From positions 1-64,000 of the forward strand of contig JBMOMT010000055.1 in the NCBI GenBank assembly GCA_049324835.1: a stretch of 64,000 nt of DNA. The letters run 5' to 3'. The position numbers and the translations under genes were made by a program. The DNA comes from JBMOMT01 sp049324835. Lineage in GTDB: Bacteria > Chloroflexota > Anaerolineae > CAYNKW01. The notes below the pieces were generated by a model, which searched no databases, had not been told where the DNA came from, and saw only the letters and a list, made by a program, of their open reading frames with translations. Of the stretch, positions 1 to 8,316 are shown piece after piece. Position 1 is the stretch's first letter. Each line of letters starts with the position of its first letter.

Positions 1-400
1 TCATGCCCCAGCAGTCCACGGCGCCGGCGGGCGTCAGCGCGCAGGTGTGATGACAGCGCGCGCTGATCTGGGTGTAGGGGCCGGGTTGGTCTTCGGCCTG
101 GCCGTAGGTATTATCTCCCCAGCAGTCGACGGCCCCGGCGGGTGTCGGCGCACAGGTGTGATACTCACCCACGCTGACCTGGGTGTAGGGGCCGGGCTGG
201 TCTTCAGCCTGGCCGTAATAGTTTTCTCCCCAGCAGTCCACGGCGCCGGCGGGCGTCAGCGCGCAGGTACGAAAACCGCCCGCGCTGACGATTTCGCCGG
301 CCAGGGGATCGTCGGCGCGCGCCGGTCCACCTCCGGCCAGCGCTGCCAACAGAACTGCGGCGAACAAAAGATTGCGCATCATATGTCGTTTGCCTGCCAT
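1..400 (-). CDS. RCC1-repeat secreted protein (5' part, cut by window edge)
   Basis: Only the N-terminal 133 codons are inside the window; the reading frame is still open at base 1. The start ATG at 400 follows a strong AGGAGATAGGAGG ribosome site. Residues 8-29 form a signal peptide ending at an ARA/DD-like cleavage region. Then come 37-residue repeats (111-bp DNA period, phases visible at 10, 121 and 232) each carrying CALTPAGAVDCWG followed by a YGQ motif. This is the bacterial form of the RCC1 beta-propeller repeat. Such proteins are exported and are thought to bind other proteins or surfaces; no substrate can be named here. The near-identical repeats make the gene prone to copy-number change and assembly error. 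Confidence 0.85.
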   Translation of the reverse strand, partial: MAGKRHMMRNLLFAAVLLAALAGGGPARADDPLAGEIVSAGGFRTCALTPAGAVDCWGENYYGQAEDQPGPYTQVSVGEYHTCAPTPAGAVDCWGDNTYGQAEDQPGPYTQISARCHHTCALTPAGAVDCWGM

Positions 401-617
401 CGTATCCTCCTATCTCCTCTAAAGATTTGCGTGTGATGTGGGCCACGGCGCGTGGCCCATCTGCTTCAAAGAGCGACTTTTCCTGGCGATCCTGGGTGTT
501 CGGCATCACCTCCTATCAGGCCCTTGCCCGCCGCTGCGCTGTCGTCGCCGCCCAGACCGATCCCGTTTTTCTAGCCACCCTGTCGTGGACAGGAGCAGGT
601 CCGAGCTCTGCTTCTGT

Positions 618-875
618 TCAGACAGATTTCCTGTCTAAGGCAGGCGAGTTCCGAGTTTCTTGAGCGTTTTCTCTCCCATCGCCCAACGGCTTTCGTGTTG
701 AGCGCCTTCCTGTTTCGTCCTCCAGGAAGGCAAAGAGTTGTTCCAGGCTGGCAAACAGGTGGCGCTCCTCGCTGCACGAGTCCTGCAGCGACGCCCGCCA
801 GGCGTCCGCGCTGCCGCTGCCCACCCGCCACAGGCGCAAGAGGTACGCCCGGTACTCGGTTTCCTCGTCAGACAT
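618..875 (-). CDS. small conserved hypothetical protein (85 aa)
   Basis: The ORF starts at an ATG at 875 preceded by GGGAGG (spacing about 4), giving 85 residues beginning MSDEETEYRAYLLRLWRV. From memory, short Chloroflexota proteins with this layout (YLLRLWR, then WRASLQD, then a FASLEQLFAFLED segment) are common and unnamed; this is recall, not a search. The C-terminal 25 residues after the FAFLED segment are polar and look disordered. It is divergent from the large BTAD regulator that starts at 1111. A longer in-frame extension exists upstream but has no ribosome site and reads as low-quality sequence. No enzyme motif or membrane segment is visible, so no function is proposed. Confidence 0.65.
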   Translation of the reverse strand: MSDEETEYRAYLLRLWRVGSGSADAWRASLQDSCSEERHLFASLEQLFAFLEDETGRRSTRKPLGDGRENAQETRNSPALDRKSV

Positions 876-936
876 CGCGCCTCCCGTAGGGGCAAAACAT
901 TTCCAGCGGCAGGTTGCCTCGCAAAACAAGCCGGAA

Positions 937-956
937 ACCTGGGTGACAGCCCAGGT
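937..956. promoter_or_regulatory. inverted repeat, possible operator
   Basis: A perfect 7-bp inverted repeat, ACCTGGG-tgacag-CCCAGGT, sits between the divergent 618-875 and 1111-4701 genes, 60 bases upstream of the first and 80 bases upstream of the second gene's -35 box. The position suits an operator for one or both genes. No T-run follows, so it is not a terminator. Confidence 0.3.
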
Positions 957-1036
957 ATCTTTTGGAATGCCTCGCTCCCACAGGGTATCACACAAACGCC
1001 AGGAAAACGCCAGGAGACCCGGGAGCTTGGCCAATT

Positions 1037-1066
1037 TTGCCAAGATCGCGGCGCATCGTGTATAAT
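1037..1066 (+). promoter_or_regulatory. sigma-A-type promoter of the BTAD regulator
   Basis: TTGCCA at 1037-1042 and TATAAT at 1061-1066 are separated by 18 bases. The predicted transcript would begin near 1073, leaving a leader of about 38 bases before the GTG start at 1111. Confidence 0.75.
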
Positions 1067-1110
1067 AGACTCGGCGATTACGGTCGTTGGGTATGAGGGA
1101 GGGAAGAAAC

Positions 1111-4100
1111 GTGGCTCACCTGGCGCTGTCGCTGTTGGGGACGTTCGAGGCAACGCTGGACGGTGTCGCCATCACCGCTTTCGAGTCGGCTCGCGTCCGG
1201 GCGCTGCTGGCCTACCTGGCCGTCGAGGCGGACCGGCCCCACAGCCGTGAGGCGCTGGCCGGGCTGCTCTGGCCCGACCAACCGGAAGGCGTCGCCCTCA
1301 AGAACCTGCGCACCGCCCTGGCCAATCTGCGCGCGGCCCTCCACGACCGGCACGCCCAGCCCCCCTTTCTGCTCATCAGCCGGACGGCGCTCCAGTTCAA
1401 CACTGCCAGCGACCACAGCCTCGACGTGAACGATTTTCGATTTTCGATTTCGGATTTTGGATTTCCCGGCGACAAAGTTGACCTGGAGCAATCCAAAACC
1501 TGTGGTGAGCGCAGCGAATCCATCGAAAACCTGAAATCGGCAATCGAATTGTATCGGGGGCCATTCCTGCACGGCTTTTCCCTCGACAGCCCCGAGTTTG
1601 AAGCCTGGTTACTGCTGCGCCAGGGGCAGTTTGAATGCCAGTTCCTGGCCGCGCTGCAACGCCTGGCCGCCCTGCACGAAGCGCGAGGCGAGTACGAGCC
1701 GGCCCAGGCGTGCGCCCGGCGCCAACTGGAATGGATCCCCTGGGACGAGCCGGCTCATCGCCGCCTGATGCGCCTGCTGGCCCTGGCTGGTCAGCGGGGC
1801 GCGGCCCTGGCCCAATACGAAACCTGCCGCCGCGTGCTGGCCGAGGAGTTGGGCGTCGAGCCTACCCCCGAGACCACGGCGTTGTATGAGCGCATCCGCG
1901 CGGGCAAGTTACAGCAACGGATGGCGCCGGCTCTTCAAGCAGGGGCGGATAAACGGCTGGCCGCCTCGCCACCTGTCATGCTGAGCGCAGCGAAGCATCT
2001 CTTTGTCGCCCGCGAGCGGGAGCTGGCCGCCCTGGACGGCCACCTGGCGCGGGCGCTGGCCGGGCAGGGCCGGGCCGTCCTGGTCAGCGGTGGGGCGGGC
2101 AGCGGCAAGACAGCCCTCCTGGCCGAGTTCGCCCGGCGGGCCAGCGCCACCCACGGCGACCTGGTCATCGCCGGCGGCCTGTGCAACGAGCGCCTGGGCC
2201 AGGGCGACCCCTACCTGCCCTTTCGCGAGGCCCTGCACCTGCTGGCCGGCGACGTGGACGCCCGGCGGGTGGGCCGCATCCTGCCCGCCGAGCAGGCCCG
2301 TCGCCTCTGGAATCTGCTGCCGGTCACGGTTGAGGCGTTGCTGGCCGAGGGGCCGGACCTGGTCGACCGCCTGCTGCCCGGCGCGGCATTGGCCCTGCGC
2401 GCCGAAGCCTTTGCCCCCGGCGGCGCGGCGTGGCGCGCCCGGCTGGAGATGCTGCTCCGGCAGCGGGAGGAGATAGTTCCCCAGGCTCAGGCTGCCCTCC
2501 TGGAACAGACCACCCGTGTGTTGTTGGCCATCGCTCGCCAGCGCCCCCTGGTCCTGCTGCTGGACGATCTGCAATGGGCCGACGCCGGCAGCCTCAGTCT
2601 GCTTTGCCACCTGGGCCGACGCCTGGCGCAAGCGGGCGGCCGCCTGCTCGTCGCCGGCGCTTACCGGCCCGACGACCTGCCGCCCGCCCCCGACGGCGCG
2701 ACCCATCCCCTCATTTCCCTCGTTCGCGAGATGCAACGCGATTTCGGCGACGTCGAGATAGGTCTGGACCAGGCCGGCGGTCGGCCCTTCGTCGATGCCT
2801 TGCTGGACGCCGAGCTCAACGCTCTGGGCGAGGAATTCCGGGGCCGGCTCAGCCGCGTGACCGGCGGCTATGCCCTGTTCACCGTGGAGCTGGTGCGCGA
2901 GATGCAGGAGCGCGGCGACCTGGTCCGCGACCAGGCCGGCCGCTGGACAGAAGGTTCGTCTCTGGACTGGGGGCGGCTGCCGGCCCGCGTCGAGGCGGTC
3001 ATCGCCGGGCGGCTGGACCGGCTGCCGGCCCAGCGGCTGGCCTTGCTCGCGGCGGCCAGCGTGGAGGGCGAGACCTTTAGCGCCGAGGTGCTGGCCCGGG
3101 CGCTTGGCCTGGGTGAGGCGCACCTGCTGGGTGAGCTGGATGGCCCACTCCGTCGCGCCCACCTGGTCCATGCCCAGGGTCTCGGGCGTCTGGAGGACGG
3201 ACAACGCCTGTCTCGCTACCGCTTCCGGCACGCCCTATTCCAGGCCTACCTCTACGGCCGTCTGAACGCCGTGGAGCGGGCGCGGCTGCACGAGACCGTG
3301 GGTGCGGCGCTGGAAACGTTGCACCAGGGTGATAGCGCCGCGCTGGCGGCCCTGGCGCCGCAGTTGGCCTGGCATTTTGAGATGGCCGGGCTGACAGATA
3401 AGGCGGTGGGCTACCTGCTGTCGGCCGGTCGGCGTGCCTACTGGCTTTCGGCCCCGCAGGAGGCCATTACCCTCTATCGACGGGGGCTGGCCCTGCTGGC
3501 AACCCAGCCCGACAGCGACCAACGCGCCCGGCGCGAGCAGGACCTGCACCTGGCTTTGAGCGCTGCGCTGCAAGACGTGGACGACTGGAGCACCCAGGAG
3601 CGGGCCGCGGCCCTGATCCGCGCATACCAGTTGGGCCAACGCCTGGATGAACCGGCCCGTCAGTTGCCGGCGCTGCGCGCCCTGTCTGGCTTCCACTACA
3701 CTCAGGGAGACCACGAGCAAGCCCTGGTCCTGGCCCACGAGCTCTGGCGACTGGCCGAGCAAGCCGGCGAGCCGGCCTATGTGGCAGGGGGCCGGCACGT
3801 GATCGGGCTATCGTCTGCTGTGTTGGGCAACCTGGTATCGGGCCGCGCCCACCTGGAGCAGGCGCTGGCCCTCTACCGCCACCTGGCGGCCACCGCTGCG
3901 GGCCTACCCGCCAGCGGGGGACCGGACGAGCAGGCGCACGTCCTGGCCTGGTTGTCCTACATTCTGTGGCTGCTGGGTTATCCCGATCAGGCGTTGGCGC
4001 GCAGCCGGGAGGCCCTGGCGCTGGCGGAAAAGTTGGCCCATCCTCCCAGCCTGGCTCTGGCGTTGACCATCGGCGGGGCCGGCTGTCACGCTTTCCGCCG

Positions 4101-4701
4101 TGAGGTTCTGTCCGTCCAGCAATACACGAAACAATTGCAGCGCTTGGTGGCCGAAAAACACCTGGAGGCTTACCGGCATTGGGTCTCTTTTTTCCAGGGC
4201 TGGCTAGTGGCCCACCAGGGCCAGGCAACCCGGGGGGCCGCCCGGATGCAAGCCAGCCTGGCCGCAGTGCAGGCCTTTCGTCCCTACCGGCTCATGCTAC
4301 TGGCCGGGGCATGTTTGTTGGCCGGGCAGATCAAAGAGGGATTGCTGGTGTTGGACGAGGCGTTAGCCCTGGTCGAGCAGACCGGCGCCCGCTCCAACGA
4401 AGCTGAGATGCACCGGCTGCGTGGGGAACTGCTGAGGCTGAGGGCTGAGGCTGAGCCTGAGGTTGAGAGCTGCTTTCGACGAGCCATTTCGGTAGCACAG
4501 CGGCAGGCGGCCAGATCGTGGGAGTTGCGGGCGACAATGAGCCTGGCCCGGCTGTGGCAGGGGCAGGATCGGTCGGAGGAGGCGCGGGCCGCGCTGGCCG
4601 AGGTGTACGGTTGGTTCACGGAGGGGTTCGACACGCCGGACCTGGTCGAGGCCCGGTCGTTGTTGGTGGAGCTACAAGGGTCTCCCCGGATTCTCCTCTG
4701 A
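1111..4701 (+). CDS. BTAD/SARP-type regulator with AAA ATPase and TPR domains
   Basis: This 1196-residue protein has an N-terminal winged helix of the OmpR/SARP type (about residues 1-100), a BTAD TPR-like domain (about 150-265), an AAA/STAND ATPase module and a long C-terminal TPR array. Walker A (GGAGSGKTALL) lies near residue 326 and Walker B (LVLLLDDLQWAD) near 480. I chose GTG 1111 because GGGAGGGAAG sits 5-8 bases upstream and the product then begins VAHLALSLLGTF, as SARP proteins do; TTG 1087 and ATG 1093 are upstream alternatives. Proteins of this build act as ATP-dependent transcription activators that integrate an unknown signal. Two short repeat-like stretches interrupt the linkers on both sides of the BTAD domain (see separate entries). 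A strong promoter lies just upstream. Confidence 0.85.
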   Translation: MAHLALSLLGTFEATLDGVAITAFESARVRALLAYLAVEADRPHSREALAGLLWPDQPEGVALKNLRTALANLRAALHDRHAQPPFLLISRTALQFNTASDHSLDVNDFRFSISDFGFPGDKVDLEQSKTCGERSESIENLKSAIELYRGPFLHGFSLDSPEFEAWLLLRQGQFECQFLAALQRLAALHEARGEYEPAQACARRQLEWIPWDEPAHRRLMRLLALAGQRGAALAQYETCRRVLAEELGVEPTPETTALYERIRAGKLQQRMAPALQAGADKRLAASPPVMLSAAKHLFVARERELAALDGHLARALAGQGRAVLVSGGAGSGKTALLAEFARRASATHGDLVIAGGLCNERLGQGDPYLPFREALHLLAGDVDARRVGRILPAEQARRLWNLLPVTVEALLAEGPDLVDRLLPGAALALRAEAFAPGGAAWRARLEMLLRQREEIVPQAQAALLEQTTRVLLAIARQRPLVLLLDDLQWADAGSLSLLCHLGRRLAQAGGRLLVAGAYRPDDLPPAPDGATHPLISLVREMQRDFGDVEIGLDQAGGRPFVDALLDAELNALGEEFRGRLSRVTGGYALFTVELVREMQERGDLVRDQAGRWTEGSSLDWGRLPARVEAVIAGRLDRLPAQRLALLAAASVEGETFSAEVLARALGLGEAHLLGELDGPLRRAHLVHAQGLGRLEDGQRLSRYRFRHALFQAYLYGRLNAVERARLHETVGAALETLHQGDSAALAALAPQLAWHFEMAGLTDKAVGYLLSAGRRAYWLSAPQEAITLYRRGLALLATQPDSDQRARREQDLHLALSAALQDVDDWSTQERAAALIRAYQLGQRLDEPARQLPALRALSGFHYTQGDHEQALVLAHELWRLAEQAGEPAYVAGGRHVIGLSSAVLGNLVSGRAHLEQALALYRHLAATAAGLPASGGPDEQAHVLAWLSYILWLLGYPDQALARSREALALAEKLAHPPSLALALTIGGAGCHAFRREVLSVQQYTKQLQRLVAEKHLEAYRHWVSFFQGWLVAHQGQATRGAARMQASLAAVQAFRPYRLMLLAGACLLAGQIKEGLLVLDEALALVEQTGARSNEAEMHRLRGELLRLRAEAEPEVESCFRRAISVAQRQAARSWELRATMSLARLWQGQDRSEEARAALAEVYGWFTEGFDTPDLVEARSLLVELQGSPRILL
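1438..1546. repeat. inverted-repeat element inserted in frame in the BTAD regulator
   Basis: The 25 bases at 1438-1462 match the reverse complement of 1522-1546 at 20 of 25 positions, bounding a 109-bp unit. The unit is AT-rich at its ends (runs of CGATTTTCG and GGATTTT) in a GC-rich gene. It encodes about residues 110-146, a low-complexity linker between the winged helix and BTAD domain, and keeps the frame open. This resembles a small mobile or palindromic repeat captured inside the gene; exact borders and target duplication are not clear. Confidence 0.55.
1973..2001 (+). repeat. short interspersed-repeat-like segment (VMLSAAKHL peptide)
   Basis: The stretch encodes VMLSAAKHL between the BTAD domain and the ATPase module, around residue 288. 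From memory, the DNA string giving MLSAAKHL is a frequent short interspersed repeat in Chloroflexota and other phyla, usually outside genes. Here it forms the linker and is in frame. Confidence 0.4.
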
Positions 4702-4777
4702 GGGTGCTTTATTCGCGGGAGCGACCTAGACCCTATCGTTTCCAACACGTGACTCATCCCCGCGATGGAAAAAGATC

Positions 4778-4918
4778 ATGGAGGTCGGACCGAAGCAGTT
4801 CACACATCATTTGGAGTTGTACCAAAAGGGTGAAATTGACAAAAAGGCGGCTGATGCTGGTCGTTAGGTGGCTCTATTCACACCAGAGATGATGGGCCTG
4901 GAGAATGGGAATCGTTGA
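4778..4918 (+). pseudogene. possible remnant of a small gene with one internal TAG
   Basis: From ATG 4778 a frame reads 29 residues (starting MEVGPKQFTHHLELYQK) to a TAG. It then continues in the same frame for 17 more residues, through VALFTPEMMG, to a TGA that overlaps the methyltransferase start as TGATG. The coupling and protein-like composition suggest a decayed short gene or tail of a lost gene. I do not recognise a family, and chance is possible. Confidence 0.2.
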
Positions 4919-5712
4919 TGAACGCAGAGAACGCAGAACAACCCACTGAGCAAACGGGCTGGGATGAGGAAACCTCCCGCATCTTCATCGACTATGGTCG
5001 TTACTTTGTTCCTGAACGAGACCGTCAAATGCGCACAATCGCCGCTCTCCTATCTCATCTTGAGGGTCCATGCATCGTTCTCGAACTGTGCTGTGGTGAA
5101 GGGCTTTTGGCTGAAGTGCTGCTCGGCAGCTTTGCGACGTTCAGCGTTCACGGGCTCGATGGTTCGGTCGAGATGCTGCAGCGGGCCAGAGAACGCCTGG
5201 CCCGGTTTGAGAACAGGTTTCGGAGCCGGGTCTTCAACCTTGCCTCGGCAGATTGGAGAAAGCCCGGGTTTCCCGTTCACGCCGTTGTGTCATCGATGGC
5301 CATCCATCACCTGACGGGGCCGCAGAAACAGGCGCTCTTTTCTGACGTGTATCGAATGCTGGTGGAGGGTGGCGCATTTGTCATCGCCGACATTGTGGAG
5401 CACCCGGGCCAGGAGGGGCAGCGTGTAGCAGCCGAGGCGTGGGACGAAGAGGTGCGGAAGAGATCAATGGAGCTAGACGGAAACACGGGGGCGTTCGAGT
5501 TCTTTGAGAGAGAAGGGTGGAATACGTTTTGGTATCTGGACGCCGAGGACATAGACAAGCCATCACCGCTGTATGACCAGCTCAAATGGCTCGAGGGTGC
5601 GGGGTTTGTGGAGGTGGATGTGCATTGGATGCTGGCAGGGCACGCAGTGTTCAGCGGGCGAAAACGTCAGAATGGGAAGAAGGAAAGTGGAGCCACCCAA
5701 CAAATGGTCTAG
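4918..5712 (+). CDS. class I SAM-dependent methyltransferase
   Basis: The 264-residue product has the class I methyltransferase fold. Motif I reads VLELCCGEGLLAE at about residues 58-70 in place of the usual DxGxGxG. An acidic motif II follows at HGLDGS, then a post-I DW segment and VSSMAIHHL, typical of ubiE/Methyltransf_25-type enzymes. ATG 4918 is preceded by an in-frame TTG and by GGAG at 4900, a rather long spacing. The substrate cannot be read from sequence. The gene stands alone: the regulator upstream ends 216 bases away, and downstream there is a short hairpin and then a transposase remnant. The last 20 residues are polar and probably flexible. Confidence 0.8.
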   Translation: MNAENAEQPTEQTGWDEETSRIFIDYGRYFVPERDRQMRTIAALLSHLEGPCIVLELCCGEGLLAEVLLGSFATFSVHGLDGSVEMLQRARERLARFENRFRSRVFNLASADWRKPGFPVHAVVSSMAIHHLTGPQKQALFSDVYRMLVEGGAFVIADIVEHPGQEGQRVAAEAWDEEVRKRSMELDGNTGAFEFFEREGWNTFWYLDAEDIDKPSPLYDQLKWLEGAGFVEVDVHWMLAGHAVFSGRKRQNGKKESGATQQMV

Positions 5713-5721
5713 CAGCCTGTC

Positions 5722-5747
5722 GGAGAGGGAATTGGGATCGCCTCTCC
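5722..5747 (+). terminator. weak hairpin after the methyltransferase
   Basis: GGAGAGG (5722-5728) and CCTCTCC (5741-5747) form a 7-bp stem with a 12-base loop, 10 bases past the stop codon. No T-run follows, so intrinsic termination is doubtful. Confidence 0.25.
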
Positions 5748-5913
5748 ATTGACCAGTACGAGTCATGAATTGACGATAATCATGGTTCGAGTAGCCGTAT
5801 CCATGCTCGATCTTGGCCAAACAGAGCGCGCTTTTGGCTCAAGCGAGCCTGTTGGCTCTTGCTTGCCGCTTTCTCAGCGGCCGCCTGGCAGGCCGAGAGC
5901 ATGTGATGTGCCA

Positions 5914-6310
5914 TTATCCAGTCACCAGGCTATGCATCCGCTTCAAGTCGTAGGCCTGGCATACCGGGCACCATTCACCGGCCACTGCGACCAGCCCTCT
6001 CAACGAGAACTGGCGGAACCCCAAGGTTTCCTTGGTGATGCCGATGACCGGTTCTGCGGTCGACTTGCGCAGGCCGTAGATCAGCTTGCCGATCGCCGTC
6101 TTGAGAGGGCTCGATTCTGCGCCCATCCAATCCCGCCACGTTGGTCGGACTCCAATAGCCGTTGTCCCAGGCAGCCGCTTTCGGCTTGCCTACCTGGGCC
6201 GGAATGGCATCGACCGTGGGCAGCGCGTGTGACAGAGGGAGGACATACATGTTCGTCACATTTGTGGGCCATCACGGCGGCCAGCGCTGGGTTGTGGCCC
6301 GACCAGACAT
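5914..6310 (-). pseudogene. decayed DDE transposase, IS1182-like C-terminal part
   Basis: Two adjacent minus-strand frames together encode a transposase C-terminus. One frame (6259 down to about 6120) reads PTVDAIPAQVGKPKAAA and WDNGYWSPTNVAGL, a typical IS1182/IS5-group segment before the last acidic residue. After a frameshift near 6120, the second frame (down to the stop at 5914) reads LRKSTAEPVIGITKETLGFR and ends in EWCPVCQAYDLKRM, the classic C-terminal signature. An in-frame TGA lies near 6280, and upstream homology fades by about 6310. So the copy is 5'-truncated, frameshifted and stop-interrupted, and cannot make an active enzyme. Terminal inverted repeats were not found. The plus-strand ATPase gene starts inside it. 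Confidence 0.7.
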
Positions 6311-8189
6311 CGGCGATGTATTGCCCATGATCGTCGCCATCACCCTGAGCCTGATGGCGTTGGTGGTGCTGTTGATTCTGCTGCGGCGTTCGCTGCTCTC
6401 CGGTTCGGATCGGCAGCGAGCCGCCCTGGATAAAAACTGGACCGCCTGGGAACCACAACTTCACAGCGTCTTTTTGTTCTACGGCCGCATCGAAGAGGAA
6501 ATGCTGCCCGCCGTCCCGCTGCGCTACCGGGCAGCCGCCATGCAGCGCTACGTCCAAAGCCGGCCAGACGATGCACTGGCCTATTACCCCGATCCGCCCC
6601 GCGTGGAACTGACCGCACCCAAGAATTACAAAGCCTTCCTGCGCAACTGGAAGGCCGCCTGGGAGATGGTCGAAGACGAGGCCACCTTTCGCTCCATCTC
6701 GAGTCTGATCGCCCGCCAGTTGTGCGACGTATTGGGCTTTACCATGGTCGACAGCCGCAACTATCGTGATCTGGTGGGTTATGTGATCAAAGCCTCCACG
6801 CTGCGGTTAAACTTGCCGCCGCGTTTTCCCATCATCTTTGTCCGGCGGCGCGAGTTCGGCCCCGACGATATCGACGATCTGGGCAATTTCATGGGCATCC
6901 TGAACATGACCAGTTTTTTTGCCCTGCTCATCGATCTCAACGATAACCCAGACAAGCTGGAAAAGCGCAAAAACTTGCGGCTGCTGGTGCGAGAGTCTAT
7001 CCACGATTTTATCGCCCTCGATGGCACCGCCTTGCGCCACATTTTGATGGCCAGAGAGCCCGACCGCCGTCTGATCGACATCATTCTGGGCCAGGTAGAC
7101 CTGACCGTCGTCTCGCCTTATGTGACCTCTGGCCCTGTGCCGGAGAACATGTTCTTTGGCCGCGAGTACGAGATCAAAACCATCGCCCGCAAGATCAAAG
7201 ACGCCAGTTTTGCCCTGGTGGGCGGGCGCAAGATCGGCAAGACCTCCACTTTGAGCAAGGTCTACCGCACCCTGGCCGAGACGATGGACCACTTTCCGCT
7301 GTATCTGGATTGCCAGTCGGTGCGCGATTATCGCACCTTTTTCGAGGCCATGAGCGCCATCTGGGAGGTGCGTCTGCCGGAACCCAGCCCGGAGAACTTT
7401 CGCCACATGGTGGTGGAGCTGGCCCGCGAGTGGAAGCGTGGCACCATCGTCGTCTTGTTAGACGAGGTGGACGCCCTGCTGCAACACGATCTACAAAATC
7501 AAGAGACGCTGTTCCGGGTGTTTCGCGCCCTTTCACAAGAAGCCAAGTGCCGTTTTGTATTCTGCGGCGAGCGTGTGCTCGATGCGCGGCTTCACGCGCC
7601 CGATTCGCCGCTGTTCAACTTTTGTGATGTCATTCGCCTGAGTTATCTGGATCGTAAATCGGCCCGCCGCATCATCGAAGACCCCATGGGCGACATGGGC
7701 ATCCAGTTCGAAGACCTCGATGCCACCCTCATGCGTATCATGGACCTGTCGTCCTGCCACCCCAACATTGTCCAATACATCTGCCAGCAGTTGATCCAGG
7801 CCATCAACGCCAGAGGCAGCCGTCTGATCCAGTTGGCCGATCTGGACGCCGTGGCCCGGTCGGGCGTTTTCCGCGAGTTTTTTATCGAGGTCACCTGGGG
7901 CAATGCCACCCCCCTGCAAAAGATGCTCTCCCTGTTGCTCATCGATCTACAACCGGCTGCTTTGAGCCGATTGAACGAAGAACTCGCCAGGCTCGACGTT
8001 CAGGTGACGCAGCGCCAATTGGAAGAGGCCATCCAGGGACTTTACCTCTACTCCATTGCCTACAAAGACACCCAGGGTTATGTGCTCGATAACCAGATGT
8101 TCCCGGACATTGCCCGAAAACACCTGGCTCTGTCGACGATGCTGGCCGGGCTGGCCGAGGAGTGGCAACAAACCCACCCTGCCGGGTGA
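6249..8189 (+). CDS. membrane-anchored STAND/AAA-type ATPase
   Basis: The protein (646 residues from ATG 6249) has a hydrophobic segment at about 27-48 and then a region of some 230 residues of unknown fold. Next is an NTPase module introduced by PENMFFGREYEIK, with Walker A GGRKIGKTSTL near 324 and Walker B IVVLLDEVDALL near 400. A C-terminal winged-helix-like part ends the protein. It belongs to the same broad group of STAND-like ATPases as the three encoded at 37.9-44.5 kb. ATG 6249 is favoured because AGAGGGAGGA lies 5 bases upstream. However, residues 1 to about 20 are then antisense to a transposase remnant, so the ancestral N-terminus may have been lost; ATG 6327, at the membrane segment, is the alternative. 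The role is probably regulatory or defensive. Confidence 0.7.
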   Translation: MFVTFVGHHGGQRWVVARPDIGDVLPMIVAITLSLMALVVLLILLRRSLLSGSDRQRAALDKNWTAWEPQLHSVFLFYGRIEEEMLPAVPLRYRAAAMQRYVQSRPDDALAYYPDPPRVELTAPKNYKAFLRNWKAAWEMVEDEATFRSISSLIARQLCDVLGFTMVDSRNYRDLVGYVIKASTLRLNLPPRFPIIFVRRREFGPDDIDDLGNFMGILNMTSFFALLIDLNDNPDKLEKRKNLRLLVRESIHDFIALDGTALRHILMAREPDRRLIDIILGQVDLTVVSPYVTSGPVPENMFFGREYEIKTIARKIKDASFALVGGRKIGKTSTLSKVYRTLAETMDHFPLYLDCQSVRDYRTFFEAMSAIWEVRLPEPSPENFRHMVVELAREWKRGTIVVLLDEVDALLQHDLQNQETLFRVFRALSQEAKCRFVFCGERVLDARLHAPDSPLFNFCDVIRLSYLDRKSARRIIEDPMGDMGIQFEDLDATLMRIMDLSSCHPNIVQYICQQLIQAINARGSRLIQLADLDAVARSGVFREFFIEVTWGNATPLQKMLSLLLIDLQPAALSRLNEELARLDVQVTQRQLEEAIQGLYLYSIAYKDTQGYVLDNQMFPDIARKHLALSTMLAGLAEEWQQTHPAG

Positions 8190-8221
8190 TACGTGGATTC
8201 ACGGCCTTTCGGGTGTGGCAC

Positions 8222-8250
8222 TTGCCAAAAAAGCAAATAGATGATATGAT
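8222..8250 (+). promoter_or_regulatory. promoter of the stalked lipoprotein gene
   Basis: TTGCCA (8222-8227) and TATGAT (8245-8250) with a 17-base spacer give a near-consensus promoter. The leader to ATG 8317 is about 60 bases. Confidence 0.7.
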
Positions 8251-8316
8251 ATACATAATCGACCACGCTCCGCGCTACCGGTACGTCCTCTGCTGTTTAG
8301 CAGGAAGGAGGTTCTC

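Noticed and set aside
440..458. GGGCCACG-GCG-CGTGGCCC hairpin as a terminator
   Set aside because: A strong 8-bp stem, but no T-run on either strand and it lies in the leader of the RCC1 gene; the role cannot be assigned.
204..509. 101-codon minus-strand ORF
   Set aside because: Frame-shifted shadow of the RCC1-repeat gene, without a ribosome site.
1909..3231. 440-codon minus-strand ORF
   Set aside because: Antisense shadow of the BTAD regulator ATPase domain; Gln/Gly-rich with no motifs.
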